Origin: Epiperipatus broadwayi
Lineage: Eukaryota; Onychophora; Udeonychophora; Euonychophora; Peripatidae
Assembly: GCA_028023455.1 (NCBI GenBank)
Contig: JAQFVV010006634.1
Location: 357,159 to 421,158, forward strand
Length of the DNA: 64,000 nt
Reading direction: 5' to 3'
Part shown: positions 45,846 through 59,280 of the stretch, one piece after another
Numbering within the stretch: the stretch's first letter is position 1
Layout: the number at the start of each line of letters is the position of its first letter
The notes under the pieces: model-generated
What the model was told of the DNA's origin: nothing
The model's database searches: none
Seen by the model: the letters and a program-made list of their open reading frames with translations, nothing else
Position numbers and translations under genes: made by a program

Positions 45846-46077
45846 AATAAAGCTATGAGTTCAACTGAAAACACAATACCTTATTCGGTCCAAACTTATT
45901 TGTTTGCATAGTCATACAGATCTGAACTCAATTTATTATCTACATATTTTGGTATCTTTGGCTTTTTAATAATCACAGTCACCAACATCCTTTTGCTAGG
46001 ATTGGTATTAAATTATTATAATATCACATAAACACTAATTTTATCCTTACACAATTTGTTAACACAGTAATCTTTTT

Positions 46078-46160
46078 TCCATACAAAACTGCTATTTGGT
46101 GCAAGCCACAGTAATCAATAGATGCTAGAAGGTTTGTATCTCAAAATCTCTATCTAGTAA
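46078..46160 (+). mobile_element. MITE family G, short fragment
   Basis: Contains tggtgcaagccacagtaatc, aatagatgctagaagg and atctctatctagta, matching the outer left arm only. Confidence 0.6.
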
Positions 46161-46730
46161 TGAAATAATGAAATGCAATATTTTCTTTAAGCAACTACCA
46201 CACAAACACTAATCTATATTAAACTTGCATAGATATTTAAATAATATACATTTAATAAATTGACCATCTATGAAAAATTATTTATCCATAAAACCAATTA
46301 AATCTGATATATTCTGGAACTGAAATCTGTAGTACAAACTATGGGCAATTTTATTTGAGCTATTTGTTATATTTAGAAAGCAATTGTTGTTAATCACACA
46401 ACAAAAAGATTGACTTATCCTTTCACAATTTTGTAAACATATATAGAATAATTCAAAAAATCTCAATAAATAGATGCAATAAAACTAATTTATGACTTCT
46501 AATATAATTAAAAGCTGAAACTATCAACAAATTTAAGATAAGGAAATTGAAAAAAACAAACCAAAACCACTTCAATGGAAGAATAGATACATTTTATAAA
46601 TTGTAGGTATTTGCAGATTCTTATTTGCTACAGTAAAGGAGATTCTGATTCAATAGCTTTATTAAGAGTTGACTGTAATTTATAATTCCCAAATTGGTTA
46701 ATGACTTAAAATTTTTGGATTAAATTATAT
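46161..46730. other. AT-rich DNA, no feature seen
   Basis: No gene or repeat recognised. Confidence 0.5.
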
Positions 46731-46860
46731 AATTCTACCAAACTTGTACTGTCCAAGTTAATATGAAAAAGGTAACAATAACTCTAAGTCTTAAAAGCAC
46801 TGAGCTAGCATTCAGCAGATTGCTGCCAAAATCATGCAAAAGATATGGTGTTCATGACTA
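46731..46860 (+). repeat. Fragment of the long fold-back family
   Basis: aattctaccaaacttgtact, aagttaatatgaaaa, gctagcattcagcag and ttgctgccaaaatcat match the left end of the 4370-5630 element. Only this one end is present. Confidence 0.7.
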
Positions 46861-49800
46861 ATGTAGCTAATGCAATACCAAATGAGGAAACTGCCATTGG
46901 ACAAGTCACCACTATATTGTAGGCATGCTATATAATTGAAAATTTGTTGTTTGTTTATTTTTTGTTTTTAAAGAATACATATCTAGAATGAGAAGATTTT
47001 GTTTCCCAAGATATTAATTATATAACTGTTCATGATGGTATTCCAAATAATTAAAATATTGTCAAAGATGATAACACCTATGGACATATTTTTGAAAATG
47101 ATTCTCTTATTTATAATATATGTGTTTTTAGAAGCATTTGCAAAATTTGCCAAATCATAGAACACATTAAAAACAGATCTGTGAAAAATTCTTTATTACA
47201 AAAAAATAAAATGAGTATAGAAAGGAAAAAAAAACATATTGCTTTTGAATTATCATATACAAAGTAAAACAGTTTATAATTAATATGATATTCTTTTTAA
47301 GAGTGACTAATTTTATTAAAAATAGCTTTATTAAAATTGAATCTTAATAGCCTCTGTGACTGAAGAAGACATCCATAGCTAAAAAAAAATACTTATTTTA
47401 ATGACAATTGCTAAATTTGCTGTAAAAGATTTAACCTACAAAACAACTAGTCTTATTATACGTGAAAGAATATTGAAATATTTATTTAACATTATTAAAA
47501 CTGAAAATTTAATATTATAAAAAAGACTTTTTGATAAACTAAAAATTCATAAATTGAAGAAAAGAAATAGGTTGATCATTCACTTATTATTAAAATTTCT
47601 TTAAAATCCACATATATTTCACTTTTCTCTATCAAAATCTGTTATCACATAAAGCATTTCTAAAATAATGATATCAGTTAGAATATCACAATTGTGATTC
47701 AGAGTTAAGCATTACAATGCTATACAATTAGTTTAGAATAAAAATTAGAAGAATACTAAATAGCTTAAGTTTCCATTATCCAGTAACTAAAGAGTTTATT
47801 TGAAGTAACTAGAAAAATGGCATCACATTTAGAAATTTTAAAATAAACTTTGATGAAAATTGTACTCTCTTTAAAATAAAGCAAAAATGATTTTTGAATT
47901 CAAGGTTATATTGTATTTTTTAAAAAAAAACCAATTAAAGATACTTTGATTGATGTTTTGTTTTTTTAAAACATACTTTTTTGAATCAAAAGATATAACT
48001 GAGGTTACTTTTTCCATTAAATTGTTTTATTGATAAATGACAGTAAATTAATCTTTTTTATATTAAGTATTATATTATAATTTCTACATAATGGTTATTT
48101 AATCAAAATATATTTTTAAGACAGAAATAAAGAATGAAGTTATTAAATTAAGGATTTTTTAAATTTTATTTTACTATTTATTATTTTTATGTATTTGCAA
48201 ACATTTTTTTTAAAATTAATGACACGTTTATTATGTAGATTATATTCTCAGGAGTTTTTAAGATTGTAAAATGAAATTCTTGACTTTTTTGAGAATAAGA
48301 TCAGACTGCTAATAAAGTGACAGACAAGATAGTCCAAATTAATCATTTTTGGTACTTGAACATCTCATAGACTTCTAATTACATTTTTACTTTCAAAGAA
48401 TTATATTGAATTAAATATTAAAAACTTAAAACTATAATTTAAACAACAATAGTCTACTTATTTGGTTTCAAGCTCTCCCTTAAACCATGAATAATAGCAA
48501 ATCTTTTATAATATATGCATTTAACATACATACAATAAAATTTAATTCAAAACATATACACCTTAACCTTTTAGAAATTTACTGAAGTTGACTATTGAAG
48601 TGGTAATGTATTTTCTAACTAAGAATAACATTTCCATAATATTACTTCGAAGTTGTATCTATAAAAAGGCATTCCAATGACTTATTTTAATAACAATGGA
48701 TCCATAATTTGATATGATTTTTTGCTCCTACAATGCAGATATAATCAGGAAATAAGAACAGCTCTAAAATGCAAACACTTATTGCAAAATTCAACGCATT
48801 TTTTTACATTATATTTGTAAAGATAATAGATATATTTTTATTTAATTCCAGACTAATATTTTTGTATTAAATATAATGAAATTTTTAATAATAAATATAA
48901 AATATAATTTGTTTTTGTAATTGCTAACATTTTATGAAGCAATGAAAAATCCACAAGATGTTAATAAGAACACAAGGATGTTTTTTTTTAATTAAAAAGA
49001 ATAATTTAAAGTCAGACTTTCAAGCATCCTACATCTATCCACTCAATTTTAAATACTTATAATATTTTTTAATTATTTTTATTAGTTTTAAAAATATTTT
49101 AGACAATAATTATGCTAAAAATAATTTTAATTTTGCAAAAAAAAATTATTCAAACAATATTAGACAAATATTTAATCATTAAAAAAATATTAACAAAAAT
49201 ATGTGCAGTTGTAAAAAATATAGTAGAGAAATAAATCAAGATGAAAGCAACCACAGAACTAGCTAAATGTACACTGAGTGTGTAAAACAATATGGTTGAC
49301 TGAGAAATGATTTATGATAGCACATATATAGATGGGTATGCATGTAATATTTATAAATTCAAATTTACAAATTTTCCATTTTTTGTTTAATTTTTTTTCA
49401 GACTGTGAGTTACTGAAATGAAGAATGGTAAATTAATAAATAATTGAGAAGGCTATTGTACTCATTTTGTAGAATAAAATATTAAATAATAAATGTATAG
49501 TTGTAAAGTATTTTAAACAAACCTATTATTAGAAAATTATTTACTTTTTTTTTGGTGCAGTGAATGAGTGAAAATTCTGAATCTCTAAATTAATGGATAA
49601 TGGCCTAGCTCAAAAATTTTTAAGTGCTTTAACATCTTATGAAATTTTTATTTCACTGTTGTTTGGTGCAATGTTAAAATAGAAAATTTAGGGACTCAAG
49701 AGTGATGGACCATAACCTAGCTCTGTCATTTCTGAAATTTAACCTTTTTATGGATATCCTAGCAGTAAAATTATTTGATTATTTTTAAAGTTTCCAGAAA

Positions 49801-51065
49801 GAAAAAAGTTAAAACATTGACTTCAATTTTGTGAGTTATCTGATTTTTAAAAATGTATAGAATTTTCTAAATGTGACCACATGCTGGAAGTTATTGCATA
49901 TCTTCAATAAAACATACATTTTGACTTATGTCCCAAAAGTTCAATAAAATATTGAGCTACTTCTAAGTTTATATTATTTTTCTGTATTTTTATTAGCTTT
50001 TTTGGTCTTAAAACTAGAAAAATGAAAGAAATGATTCTGTTTGATTTTCCATATCTATCAATTATTTGATCTACTTCCTTAAAATTTGAAACAGAAGATA
50101 GTAAAAGGATTAATACTTTTGTGCAGAAATGCTGGTAAAACTTCTAAAAATTTGAAAACAATATAAACAAATAAGTGTACCCTGATCGGATTAGATTTCA
50201 AATTCTCACTTGATGCCAAAAATAATCAAATTTTAAAAAAAGTATGATCATTGATAAACAACACAGACTTCATTATCACAATACTGAGTATGCTTTACCA
50301 CAAATTGGAGAGCCAAACAGATGATAAGTCAATGCAACATTTTATTACTTGTAGAGAGTTCAATCAATTTTCAGTGATTAGTGATAAAAAATAGCAATAA
50401 ACCACCATAAAAGGCAAGTATTAATATCTACCCTCCCACAAGCTTGCTGATATATCTCATAAGTGGTAATTAAATACTAATATTGAATTTTGAGATTTTA
50501 AACTGTAATATATAATTATTTATATTGTACAGTGGCAAAAGTTAAATGTGAATATATAATCCTAATTTAAATAGAATAATTTTGATTGGTTTATCTTTTT
50601 TGTTTATACATTCAAAACTCTAATAAAAGCATTCACCCACAAAGAGATTAACTTAATTTTTTTTTTTCTTATGTGAACTTAAAATATTTATTATAGTTTC
50701 TAATTAAATAGTTTTTTTAAAATAAAAAAACAAAAACAATAATTCTAAATATAAGCATATCTTCCTAATTATAAGTCTTCGTTTCTATTTATTTTTACTA
50801 TGAATAAAACTAAGAATTTTATTCTTTTTTTTAAAAAAAAATAGAATTGGTCCAATTGTCATTCATAAAATATATGAAATATATAAAATGATAAAAAAAA
50901 ATCAAGTCAGATGTCACATGACTTAATTTTAATAAAGCTCGTATTTACAAATGTTATATATAGAGTTAGATAGCTGGATTTTTAGATATATGAAAATTTC
51001 AGATTTTCTTCTCAATAGTTATACATTAGATAAAGTGCTGGGCTTATCCTAATATTTTTAATCTA
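46861..51065. other. Long AT-rich stretch without recognised features
   Basis: More than 4 kb with no coding, RNA or dispersed repeat signal that I could support. Confidence 0.5.
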
Positions 51066-51067
51066 AT

Positions 51068-51125
51068 GAATATCCTGGCACCTCATTGATGACACCAGAA
51101 GCAGAAACTGGTCTGGGGTTGAGGA
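51068..51125 (+). mobile_element. MITE family G, inner fragment
   Basis: cacctcattgatgacaccag and agaaactggtctggggtt match the inner right arm of the 42-kb copy (cctcattgacaaaggtcaca, gaaactagtctgggg). Confidence 0.45.
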
Positions 51126-51535
51126 TATTCTCAAAGCTTGTTAAGAGCTTGTTTTGTGAGCTCTATATATAATATCAAATATATAGAAATTCTAATCAAA
51201 AGACAAATACTCTTCACTATTTGATAGAATCATGACGCCAAGGCAAATATTTTTTTAGAATATATCCAAGTTTCACATGATATAAAAGTTAGATAATTTT
51301 TTCTACCATTAATGCAAATACTACACTGTAACAAAAGTACAACAAATAAATTGTTATTCTTGGTATGGTTGTTGATTATTTTTACGTATTCACATTTATA
51401 AACCAACCTATCCATGAGCATTATTTGCTTTATTATCAAAATATATAAAATGCGCTCACACACACAAGCACACAAAGCTAAAGACAAATAAAGAAAATAT
51501 AAATTATTATTATTTTATTTTAATATCTATTCCAT
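51126..51535. other. AT-rich DNA, no feature seen
   Basis: The 85-codon minus frame at 51230-51487 shows no motif and is judged chance. Confidence 0.5.
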
Positions 51536-51539
51536 TAAA

Positions 51540-51650
51540 TAGCTAAGCACTTTCAAGGATCAAAGCCCTCAAAATCATAACCACATTACAAACTATAATA
51601 AATTGACTCGGAATGATGCAAATTTATGCAAATGAAATGATTACGCATTT
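51540..51650 (-). repeat. 3' untranslated part of the GIY-YIG-bearing element
   Basis: Read on minus, aaatttgcatcattccgagt, ggctttgatccttgaaagtg and cttagctattt follow the stop codon. They resemble the sequence after the stop in the 57-kb element (ataatttgcatataattact, tctcttgaaagtgcttgc). This links the two loci beyond the coding part. Confidence 0.5.
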
Positions 51651-51847
51651 TATTTGATGGATATTTTGTAGCAAGAGTCTTTTATATTGATGGTGTTGCC
51701 ATCTCTAGATATAAAGAAAGCTTCTTTTATCTTTCTTTTAAGATTGTGCCGCTCTCTGCACACCGCCACTGGATTTCCCGTTTGGCAATCGTGCCCAGCT
51801 GAAGCACGGTGCTGCACAAAAACTGAACAATGAGCAGTGTACACCAA
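51650..51847 (-). pseudogene. GIY-YIG endonuclease C-terminal remnant (Penelope-like)
   Basis: On minus, the last 65 codons of an element protein read VQHRASAGHDCQTGNP, then NLKRKIKEAFFISRDGNTIN and IKDSCYKIS before the stop. An H...GH stretch followed by KRKIKEA..I and a later Asn is the usual order in the nuclease domain at the C-terminus of Penelope-like elements: His, catalytic Glu of KEA, then Asn. GIY and YIG strands and the reverse transcriptase are missing upstream. The segment is clearly less AT-rich than its surroundings, as expected of a transposed coding piece. A fragment only; the apparent start is not a real one. Confidence 0.55.
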
Positions 51848-51850
51848 AGC

Positions 51851-54800
51851 TTTATATATTTTGATTCATAATTAGCCACAAAGTATAAACTGTTTGCTTA
51901 TTTATTACCAAAGTAATATATGGTTTCCATGCAGTTAGAAAGTAAAATTTACTATTTGTTAGCCTGCTTTCAGAAAACATGTTTCTTGCCTGTTTAATTA
52001 AGTTTCCTTGGAGTATACATTTTAATCTTTTTCAATAAAGTGGCAATCTTTAGTGTCTATATAACATAATAGTCCATAGATAAAAATGAATATCCACCTT
52101 TATCACAATAAAGAGGTTGCCTTGCCAACAAATAGATTGAGATTATTGGTATTGTTTAAATGGTTCTGCTTTCATGTAGTAAAATTTACTTATTAAATAG
52201 ATATTTATTGAAGATTTTAAATTATTTTGCTTATTATATAATATAGATAATCCAGTGTTCATTTGCATGCCTCAGATAGTCTACCAGTTATAATGATTCA
52301 AATCATTCCATTATTTTTGAAGCTGTGCAATATGAAAAATCATGGTATGAGAAATTGAATAAAGTCTTACAATAACCAATAGAGTATAATTATTGTTTTT
52401 AATATGCTAGATGCTTATGAAAACTGATCATACAGTAAGTACTAAATTTTTAAGGACTCTTTTTTTTTTTAAAAAAAAAAAAACAATTTTATATTGACTA
52501 TATTTATTTATAGGAATTTATTTAAATGTTATGATTATATTTTTAATAATAAGCATAACTTGAAACAAAGTATTATGACACTATTTGTTAATTACATTGG
52601 ATGACATTTTGTCCACTATAATAAAAAAACAAATAGGATTGGAGTCCATTATTTTATTTATAAATATTTTTGCAGTAAGGAGTTGTTTTGTTACTTCCTG
52701 AAAACATCAGGGATCAGTAAAACAATAATAAAAAATATAATAAATATGAAAAAAATGGGAAACTCCATCTTTATTTATACAAATTTTCTGCATTTATTCA
52801 GAATCCTGAACCTGCATTTGAATATTTTCTAACTAAAGTGTACTAAAAATATAACAAAACTGTTGATGGATATAGCTGCTTTAAGCTTTCTACTTATTAT
52901 ATGTAACTAAATTCTAATCTTTTGATGCTATATATTAAAACAAAATTCAAGAATATTGATTCATATCACAAATAAGTATTTTTACTAAAAAGATTAGTAT
53001 AGAACTAGCAAAATAGGTATACAATGTTAGATATAAATGTTAACAAATGACTATATATTTTTATCATTATATAGATACTGACAAAAATATAAAAAGATTT
53101 GAGTGACATGGAATGTGACTTAGGCTGATATTTGTATAGAATTCTTGGAAGTTAAAATAATATATTTTTGCTGATTTCTTTTTTTTTCTTCAATAAATTT
53201 CTCTCAAAATTCCATATAACTTCATGAATCTTAAGAAAATATTCTTATTACGATCACATTCAAGGAATTGATTTCTATTATGGTTACAATCAGTGATGGG
53301 TTAGTTTCCAATCACTTGTGATTGGCATCTACAATAATCATTGCTTTATTTTAGAATCTGACAAAAACACAACTGATATAATTTATTAGTGTTTAGAAAA
53401 TATTTTAACCATCTAATCACAAATAGTCTAGTACAGATAATATTATCACAAAAGCTATGTAGATATAATCTGAAATATTTTTTGTTATTCATTTAACTTA
53501 AAGCATTTATAGAAATTTTGATCTTTGAAGTAGCAATAATTGATGAAAAAAACAATCAGTCTTTACTAGACATATGTTTCTGTCATAACCGCTGTCAAAA
53601 AAAGTCTGTAAAACAATTAAGATCCCATAGAACTTTAGCAATTTCTATTAGAATACAATCATAATGTCTAATTTGATAATAGAGGCTGGATGTAATTTTA
53701 ACAATAATTTAACTAGGCCCTTTCTATCAACTTTTTTCCCAAAGAACCGATGAAGTATATGTCTAGCAGAAAATGGTTGATTAATTTAAAATCAAACATT
53801 GTCACTTGAAACATTAGGATACACATAACAATTAAAACAACACCCAAATAAATAAAAATACAAAATTCACATAGAAAATAGATAATTAAACAACTATGAA
53901 AGAAAACATATACACATATATAAGAATCTGTTTTTTTTTTCATGTTAATTAATATGTATTTAATTTTTTGATAAATATATAATTGTTAATCATTGGGTCT
54001 AAAATGACTGAAGATTGGGAGAATTAAGAGAGTTATTCTTCATTGATTTTTATTTTCTCTTGATTGATTTCTTTGAACATTTTATAACCATTTTACTAAT
54101 CCTACAGAAAATCACTCTTACCAAGATAGGATTGAAGAATTAATAGCTTTTATGTTCGTAATCTTTAATGGACTGACTTCTCACAATTACTTGAGCTTGG
54201 ATTTTGGAGTAATAATAACTCGATTTACACAAAACAATATTGACTTAATTAGTGGTTGATTAAACAATACTATTAAACTGATTATATGATACTAAATAAC
54301 GCTTGTTCAGAAAAAGTTATTGTGCGTTCTACATTTAATTAACGTACTAAATACTTATGAACATGATTTTTTTTTTTTTTCTACATTTAATTAACATACA
54401 TTTCCGTTTATTTGTTGATCAATTGCAAAGTAGTACATATAAGTATAAGAATAAGTCAGATAAACATAGGACTTAAAAGAATGTTTAAAAAGATGTAATT
54501 TATATTAAAAATAAATAATTAAATGATAGTAAAAAAATACATATTTTTATTTTAATCAATTTATATAATTTTTTGATAAATACACAATCCGAGATTTCTG
54601 CTCTTTAGATCTAAAATTGGATATTATGCTAAAGTACTTAACTATTATTTCTAATATAGTTAATAATAACAAATAAGCTGTAAACTATGACATGCAATAC
54701 ATAAATATAAAGACATTTATTTGTGCTTTCCCTCTACGATTTTAAAAGCTTTACGACTTTTTTTTTTCCGCTAAATTTTAAAAACGTTATAAAAATGAAC

Positions 54801-56930
54801 TTTTGAACTAAGTTTATTTTTGGATTATAAAAACAGACTGCTGACAAAGCATGTTTTTTTAAAGGATTTAAGATACCAAACAATTTTTATAGATAGCAAT
54901 CAAAATATTGAGGACGTTCTTTTTTTAAAAAAAAAATTAAGTTGCGTTGTTAACTTTCGATCTTTTCTTAGTATTGTTTAACAAAATATTCTGCCATGAG
55001 ATCTACTTATGCTCAGATAATGTATGTCATTTTGACATTTTAAACCGTTTTTAAATTAACAAAAAAAAAAACTTTTTAAAATTTCTCTACAACAAAAACA
55101 TTGACAAAGGAAACTGAATTATCTAAAGAGAAACTAATTTCTTTCTTTTTCATGAATAGATAAAGTCTATTAACTCTAAGAAAATTGATGACTTGAATTA
55201 TCATCTCCTATTACAAAAGAAAAGATAATGGGAAGAGGAAAAGAGAATCTGATTAGAAAGGAAAAAATATACAAAGTAAATGAAGTTTATATATGATGAT
55301 AAATTTCCCAACTAAAAGTATATAGCTATTTATTTCTAAAATATTTTAAATGAAAAGATTGAATGAGACTAGAAAAATAGTCTAGTGAACATATATTTAT
55401 TTTAAAAAATATGAAAACAATATTAGAAATGCAGCAACAATAATAAATCAAATATGTCATTGATTCTCACACTGTAAGATCCTGGATTCAAATCTATACC
55501 GAACATGAATTTTTTTCGATAGTTGGTAATATTTAATTAAGCTTAGAATATAGCGAATACAGCTATCCATACAATTAGTGGTTAGTTAATGGGTCTTTAA
55601 TTACTTTTATTTAGAAAAAAATCTATATACCTTAACAATTTGACTGCACTGGAGAGAACTATTTTGCCATTACTGTCTCTCTCTAAAAGAATATTAAACA
55701 AATGTCTGCTCTATATCTAGATATTTGTAGACAATTTTACATATATATAGAAATAATGTCAGCGTCATGCTTAATATAATACTAATATAATATTGAATAA
55801 AGTAGGTATTTTTAATTTAATTTTAAAATTTCTATTTGAGTGAAAAACTATTTGATACTATGTATTCTAATAAATGATTAGCAATAACAGTCATTCAAGA
55901 GCTGTGGAAAGAGGTAACAGCCTCAAATGTTGAATGGGAAAACATGCAAAATATGACAGTATTTTAAAAATAATTGTGATTAATTAAATTGATAGAAGAT
56001 ATATACCTAAATAAAATCACTAAAAAAACAATTTGGGGGCATTTTAAATTTTTAAAAAAAGTCTTTCCTCAATATCTTTAACTAAAAGTCATTCAATCTC
56101 TTTAAATGATTTTTTTCAGTCACTCTTATTTTTTCTTTTCTAAAGAAACCATTCATTAAGCAAGTATGCTTAATAGAAATATCACAAAAAAGTTAGATGA
56201 ATATTTTTCAGGTAATCTGAATATGTTAAAATTTACAATTGATATATTGAAAGAATTTTTAAAATGCTGTTGTTGATTTATTGCTGGAGTTAACAAAAGT
56301 CCAAAAAATATTTAATATGTTATAAAACTTTTTTAAAACAAATAGTCCCTTGCTGTGCAAAGATATTTTCAACAACTCATTAAAAACAGTGAGGAAAAAT
56401 ATTGTATCTATTTAGTTTCCTAACTTTCAGGTAAATAAGCTTTACTAAGAATAACAAAATGCTCATTTACTAACTAATATTAAAAGGTAGCTAAGATACC
56501 TATGAGTCAGCTACTAGTATGAAAGTCACTAGCACTATCCTTACACCTTAGATCCTTCTAAATAAGTAGCAATAACACTTTTGATTATTTTAAAAATTAC
56601 ACATTTAATGCTTGCCTTGGGTGCCACAGTCAATTAGCAGCCTGAAACAATTAGTAATTATTGTTTATACATTTATCTAAAGTATAATGTGTCTAATGTG
56701 TGAGCACAAAAAAATAGCACTTGTAGATAAAATAAAATAATGATTGAGGGCAAAAATAAATATGGATTTTTTTGGTTCATAAATTAACTAAACAAGCTAA
56801 TTTTGCAAACATTTTAATTATTCACTAATGCAACATTATGCTTGACTAGTTTAAAGTTTGTGGTAAAAATTAAACTATTTTATGTTGTAATTCAAAACTA
56901 AATTGAAAACTTTGCATGCAAAAATATATT
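51851..56930. other. Long AT-rich stretch without recognised features
   Basis: About 5 kb with no gene, RNA or dispersed repeat I can support. Abutting T and A runs at 52458-52484 and 54920-54937 are the only notable simple sequence. A 76-codon minus frame at 53713-53943 is hydrophobic and AT-driven, and is judged chance. Confidence 0.5.
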
Positions 56931-56935
56931 TGTAA

Positions 56936-57331
56936 AATAATATAGGCACCATTGCACATGAATGCAAAGCTACTTTTTATTTAAAAACAAAATAAAATTA
57001 TATTACTCTGCAAGCACTTTCAAGAGACATGCTCTCATCTTCATAGCTCTGAGTGAAGTAATTATATGTATGATGTAAAAAGAAAAGTTAAGGAGGCCTG
57101 CTTCATTGTGATGGATTGCAACGCCATCAACCGCAAGGACACATGCTTTGCAATCTCAAAGAAATTGAGTAATTAACCTTTGAGCTTTGCATAATTTGCA
57201 TATAATTACTTCACTCAGAGCTATGAAGATGAGAGCACATCTCTTGAAAGTGCTTGCAGAGTAATATAATTTTATTTTGTTTTTAAGTAAAAAGTAGCTT
57301 TGTGTTCAGGTGCAATAGCGCCTATATTATT
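56936..57331. mobile_element. TIR element enclosing a GIY-YIG remnant
   Basis: aatataggcaccattgcac at the left and its inverted partner (gtgcaatagcgcctatatt, with one base fewer of identity) at the right start arms of about 130 bp. Both include actctgcaagcactttcaag and catagctctgagtgaagtaa. The right arm is the natural 3' UTR of the coding remnant between the arms; the left arm is an inverted extra copy of that UTR. The layout resembles 3640-4305, where two 3' ends also face each other. Confidence 0.8.
57081..57176 (+). pseudogene. GIY-YIG endonuclease C-terminal remnant (Penelope-like)
   Basis: The 31 codons before TAA read RKVKEACFIVMDCNAINRKD then TCFAISKKLSN. The pattern R.[VI]KEA..I, then an Asn, then a Cys/aromatic tail parallels the fragment at 51650-51847 almost position by position (KEAFFISRDGNTINIKDSC). 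Codon composition is richer in G and C than the flanks. Everything upstream of the last 31-35 codons was replaced by the inverted arm, so the piece is inert. Confidence 0.55.
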
Positions 57332-59280
57332 AAACTATTTTAGCATAATAATCATTAACATTAATTTTAAATATAATTAAAACAATGAAAAAATATTAAA
57401 AATAACAAATTTATTTAAAGGAACAAAAAAACATCCATTTCTACACTAGCTAGAATAACAAGTACCTTAAAACAACCTCAAAACAAAAAAATTACCATTA
57501 GATATTTCTCTTCTCTATAAATAAAATTCGATAAAAAGACCACCATTTTGTGAAATGTGAGTGATGCAATTGACATTTGCATTATAAAGATTTTAATGAT
57601 AATTCCTAACATTTAGAAATAAAAACAAAAACTAAAATATATCATGTTTTTGGAACATTTAACTATTAAATATCATTAGCTTACACACCACTTATATGCC
57701 ATCCTGAATAACTTTATCATTGACAATAAATAGCTATATGGTGCTAAACTAAAGGTATCCAGGATTGACAGACTAGGTTAACATTTGTGGTAAATCACAT
57801 GGCAACTTTTGTTTGTGACTTCAAGTCACTTTAAAACTAGCAATTTTTATATTATTGTAGCAAATTTATGGTCATTTTAAAGCTAAGAATATATCATAAG
57901 ATGCTGCCAGATCTACAATTATTTTACAAATAAAAATCAATAATATTTAAATTTAAAGCTATAACAATGGGAGAAGGTATAATTTCCAAGATACTGATTG
58001 GTTGTTTATCATTTTCAACAAAAGGAAGCCATTGTCAACAATTTTGACAGGTGTAAGATCTTTGTTTGGTTTTCAAAATGAAAATGTATATTTTGGAATT
58101 TTTTTTTTTTCATATTCTTTTACATATTATAAATTATTTTGATAAAATATGCTGAAAATATAATTATTTTAAAAGAATAGTTAAGATTTTAGTAAAAATT
58201 ATTTACTTTTACATGAATGTAAATTTAGAAAAAAAAATAATGATGTATGCAGCATTTTCTAATAGTTTACAAATTCCACTATAAATTATTTTTATAGTTA
58301 TAAATTGAAATTTATTTTTGAAAATCTTTTATTCACTTTCATAATCTGGCAAATTATTAATTTGCTTTTTACAAATGAAACTAAAGTGAATCTAATATTA
58401 AAAGACAAATATGTGTTTACTGCTGATTCTGTAATTGATCAATCAAAAGTTTGGACTTTAATTCACTAGGCCAATAGTGATCTTTACAATCTAAAGATTA
58501 AAACTTAAAAGTAAAATTGGAAAATGATGAATAAAAAAAGAGAAAATTGATATAATGAATAGTTTGTTGATTTTAACCATTTTATTATAGATTCCAGATA
58601 TGAATTGGTGTAGCACTACCAGTTTCATTTTGTTCACACTGACATGTTTTTGAACTTGTGTTACTTTAATCATAGTCACCAATCTCCTCCCGTTTTTTTC
58701 TGAACTACAATTTATTTATAAAAATAATAAATTTTAGTTTTCTTTTTTCTTCATAGATGTCAGGTCTAACCAGTAGATAAACCAAGCTCTTCACATGAAT
58801 CCATACTTATTTTTCACGATGCACATGACAAAAAAAAGTCGATTTTAATTTGAATACATATCATAGCAATTGCCATTAAATTTTTATTGACTTCAATTAA
58901 TTTTTATGATTACAATAAAGTATTTTCAATTTTTAATTGAATTAATTAATTTTTGAGAATTAAGATAATCCCTGTGATGATAAACTAACATAAATTAAAA
59001 TCTCAAATGTGTTATTAATTTCTCATTACAAATGAAAAACAATATAATTTTTAAATGTAATTAAATTCAAACTGAAAATTATATGTATACAAAATTAAAA
59101 CTAATATTTTAGACATTGTCATAATTATATTTCATTTATGCCAAAAAATTAAATACTATAATAATAAGAATCAGAAATTTAGATAATTCATAAACATCAA
59201 GTTTTAAAAAAATTCTGGTAACTAATGTTAAAATTTAAAAAATGGATGTAAAAATGGATGCATAACAATAGTAAAATAGC
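57332..59280. other. AT-rich DNA, no feature seen
   Basis: No gene or dispersed repeat recognised. Confidence 0.5.

Noticed and set aside
53713-53943. Hydrophobic 76-codon minus frame
   Set aside because: AT-rich DNA often gives Phe/Ile/Leu-rich chance frames; no conserved pattern was seen.
55450-55500. Possible tRNA T-arm (ggattcaaatctat)
   Set aside because: No A box or acceptor stem could be placed upstream; a single short motif is not enough.
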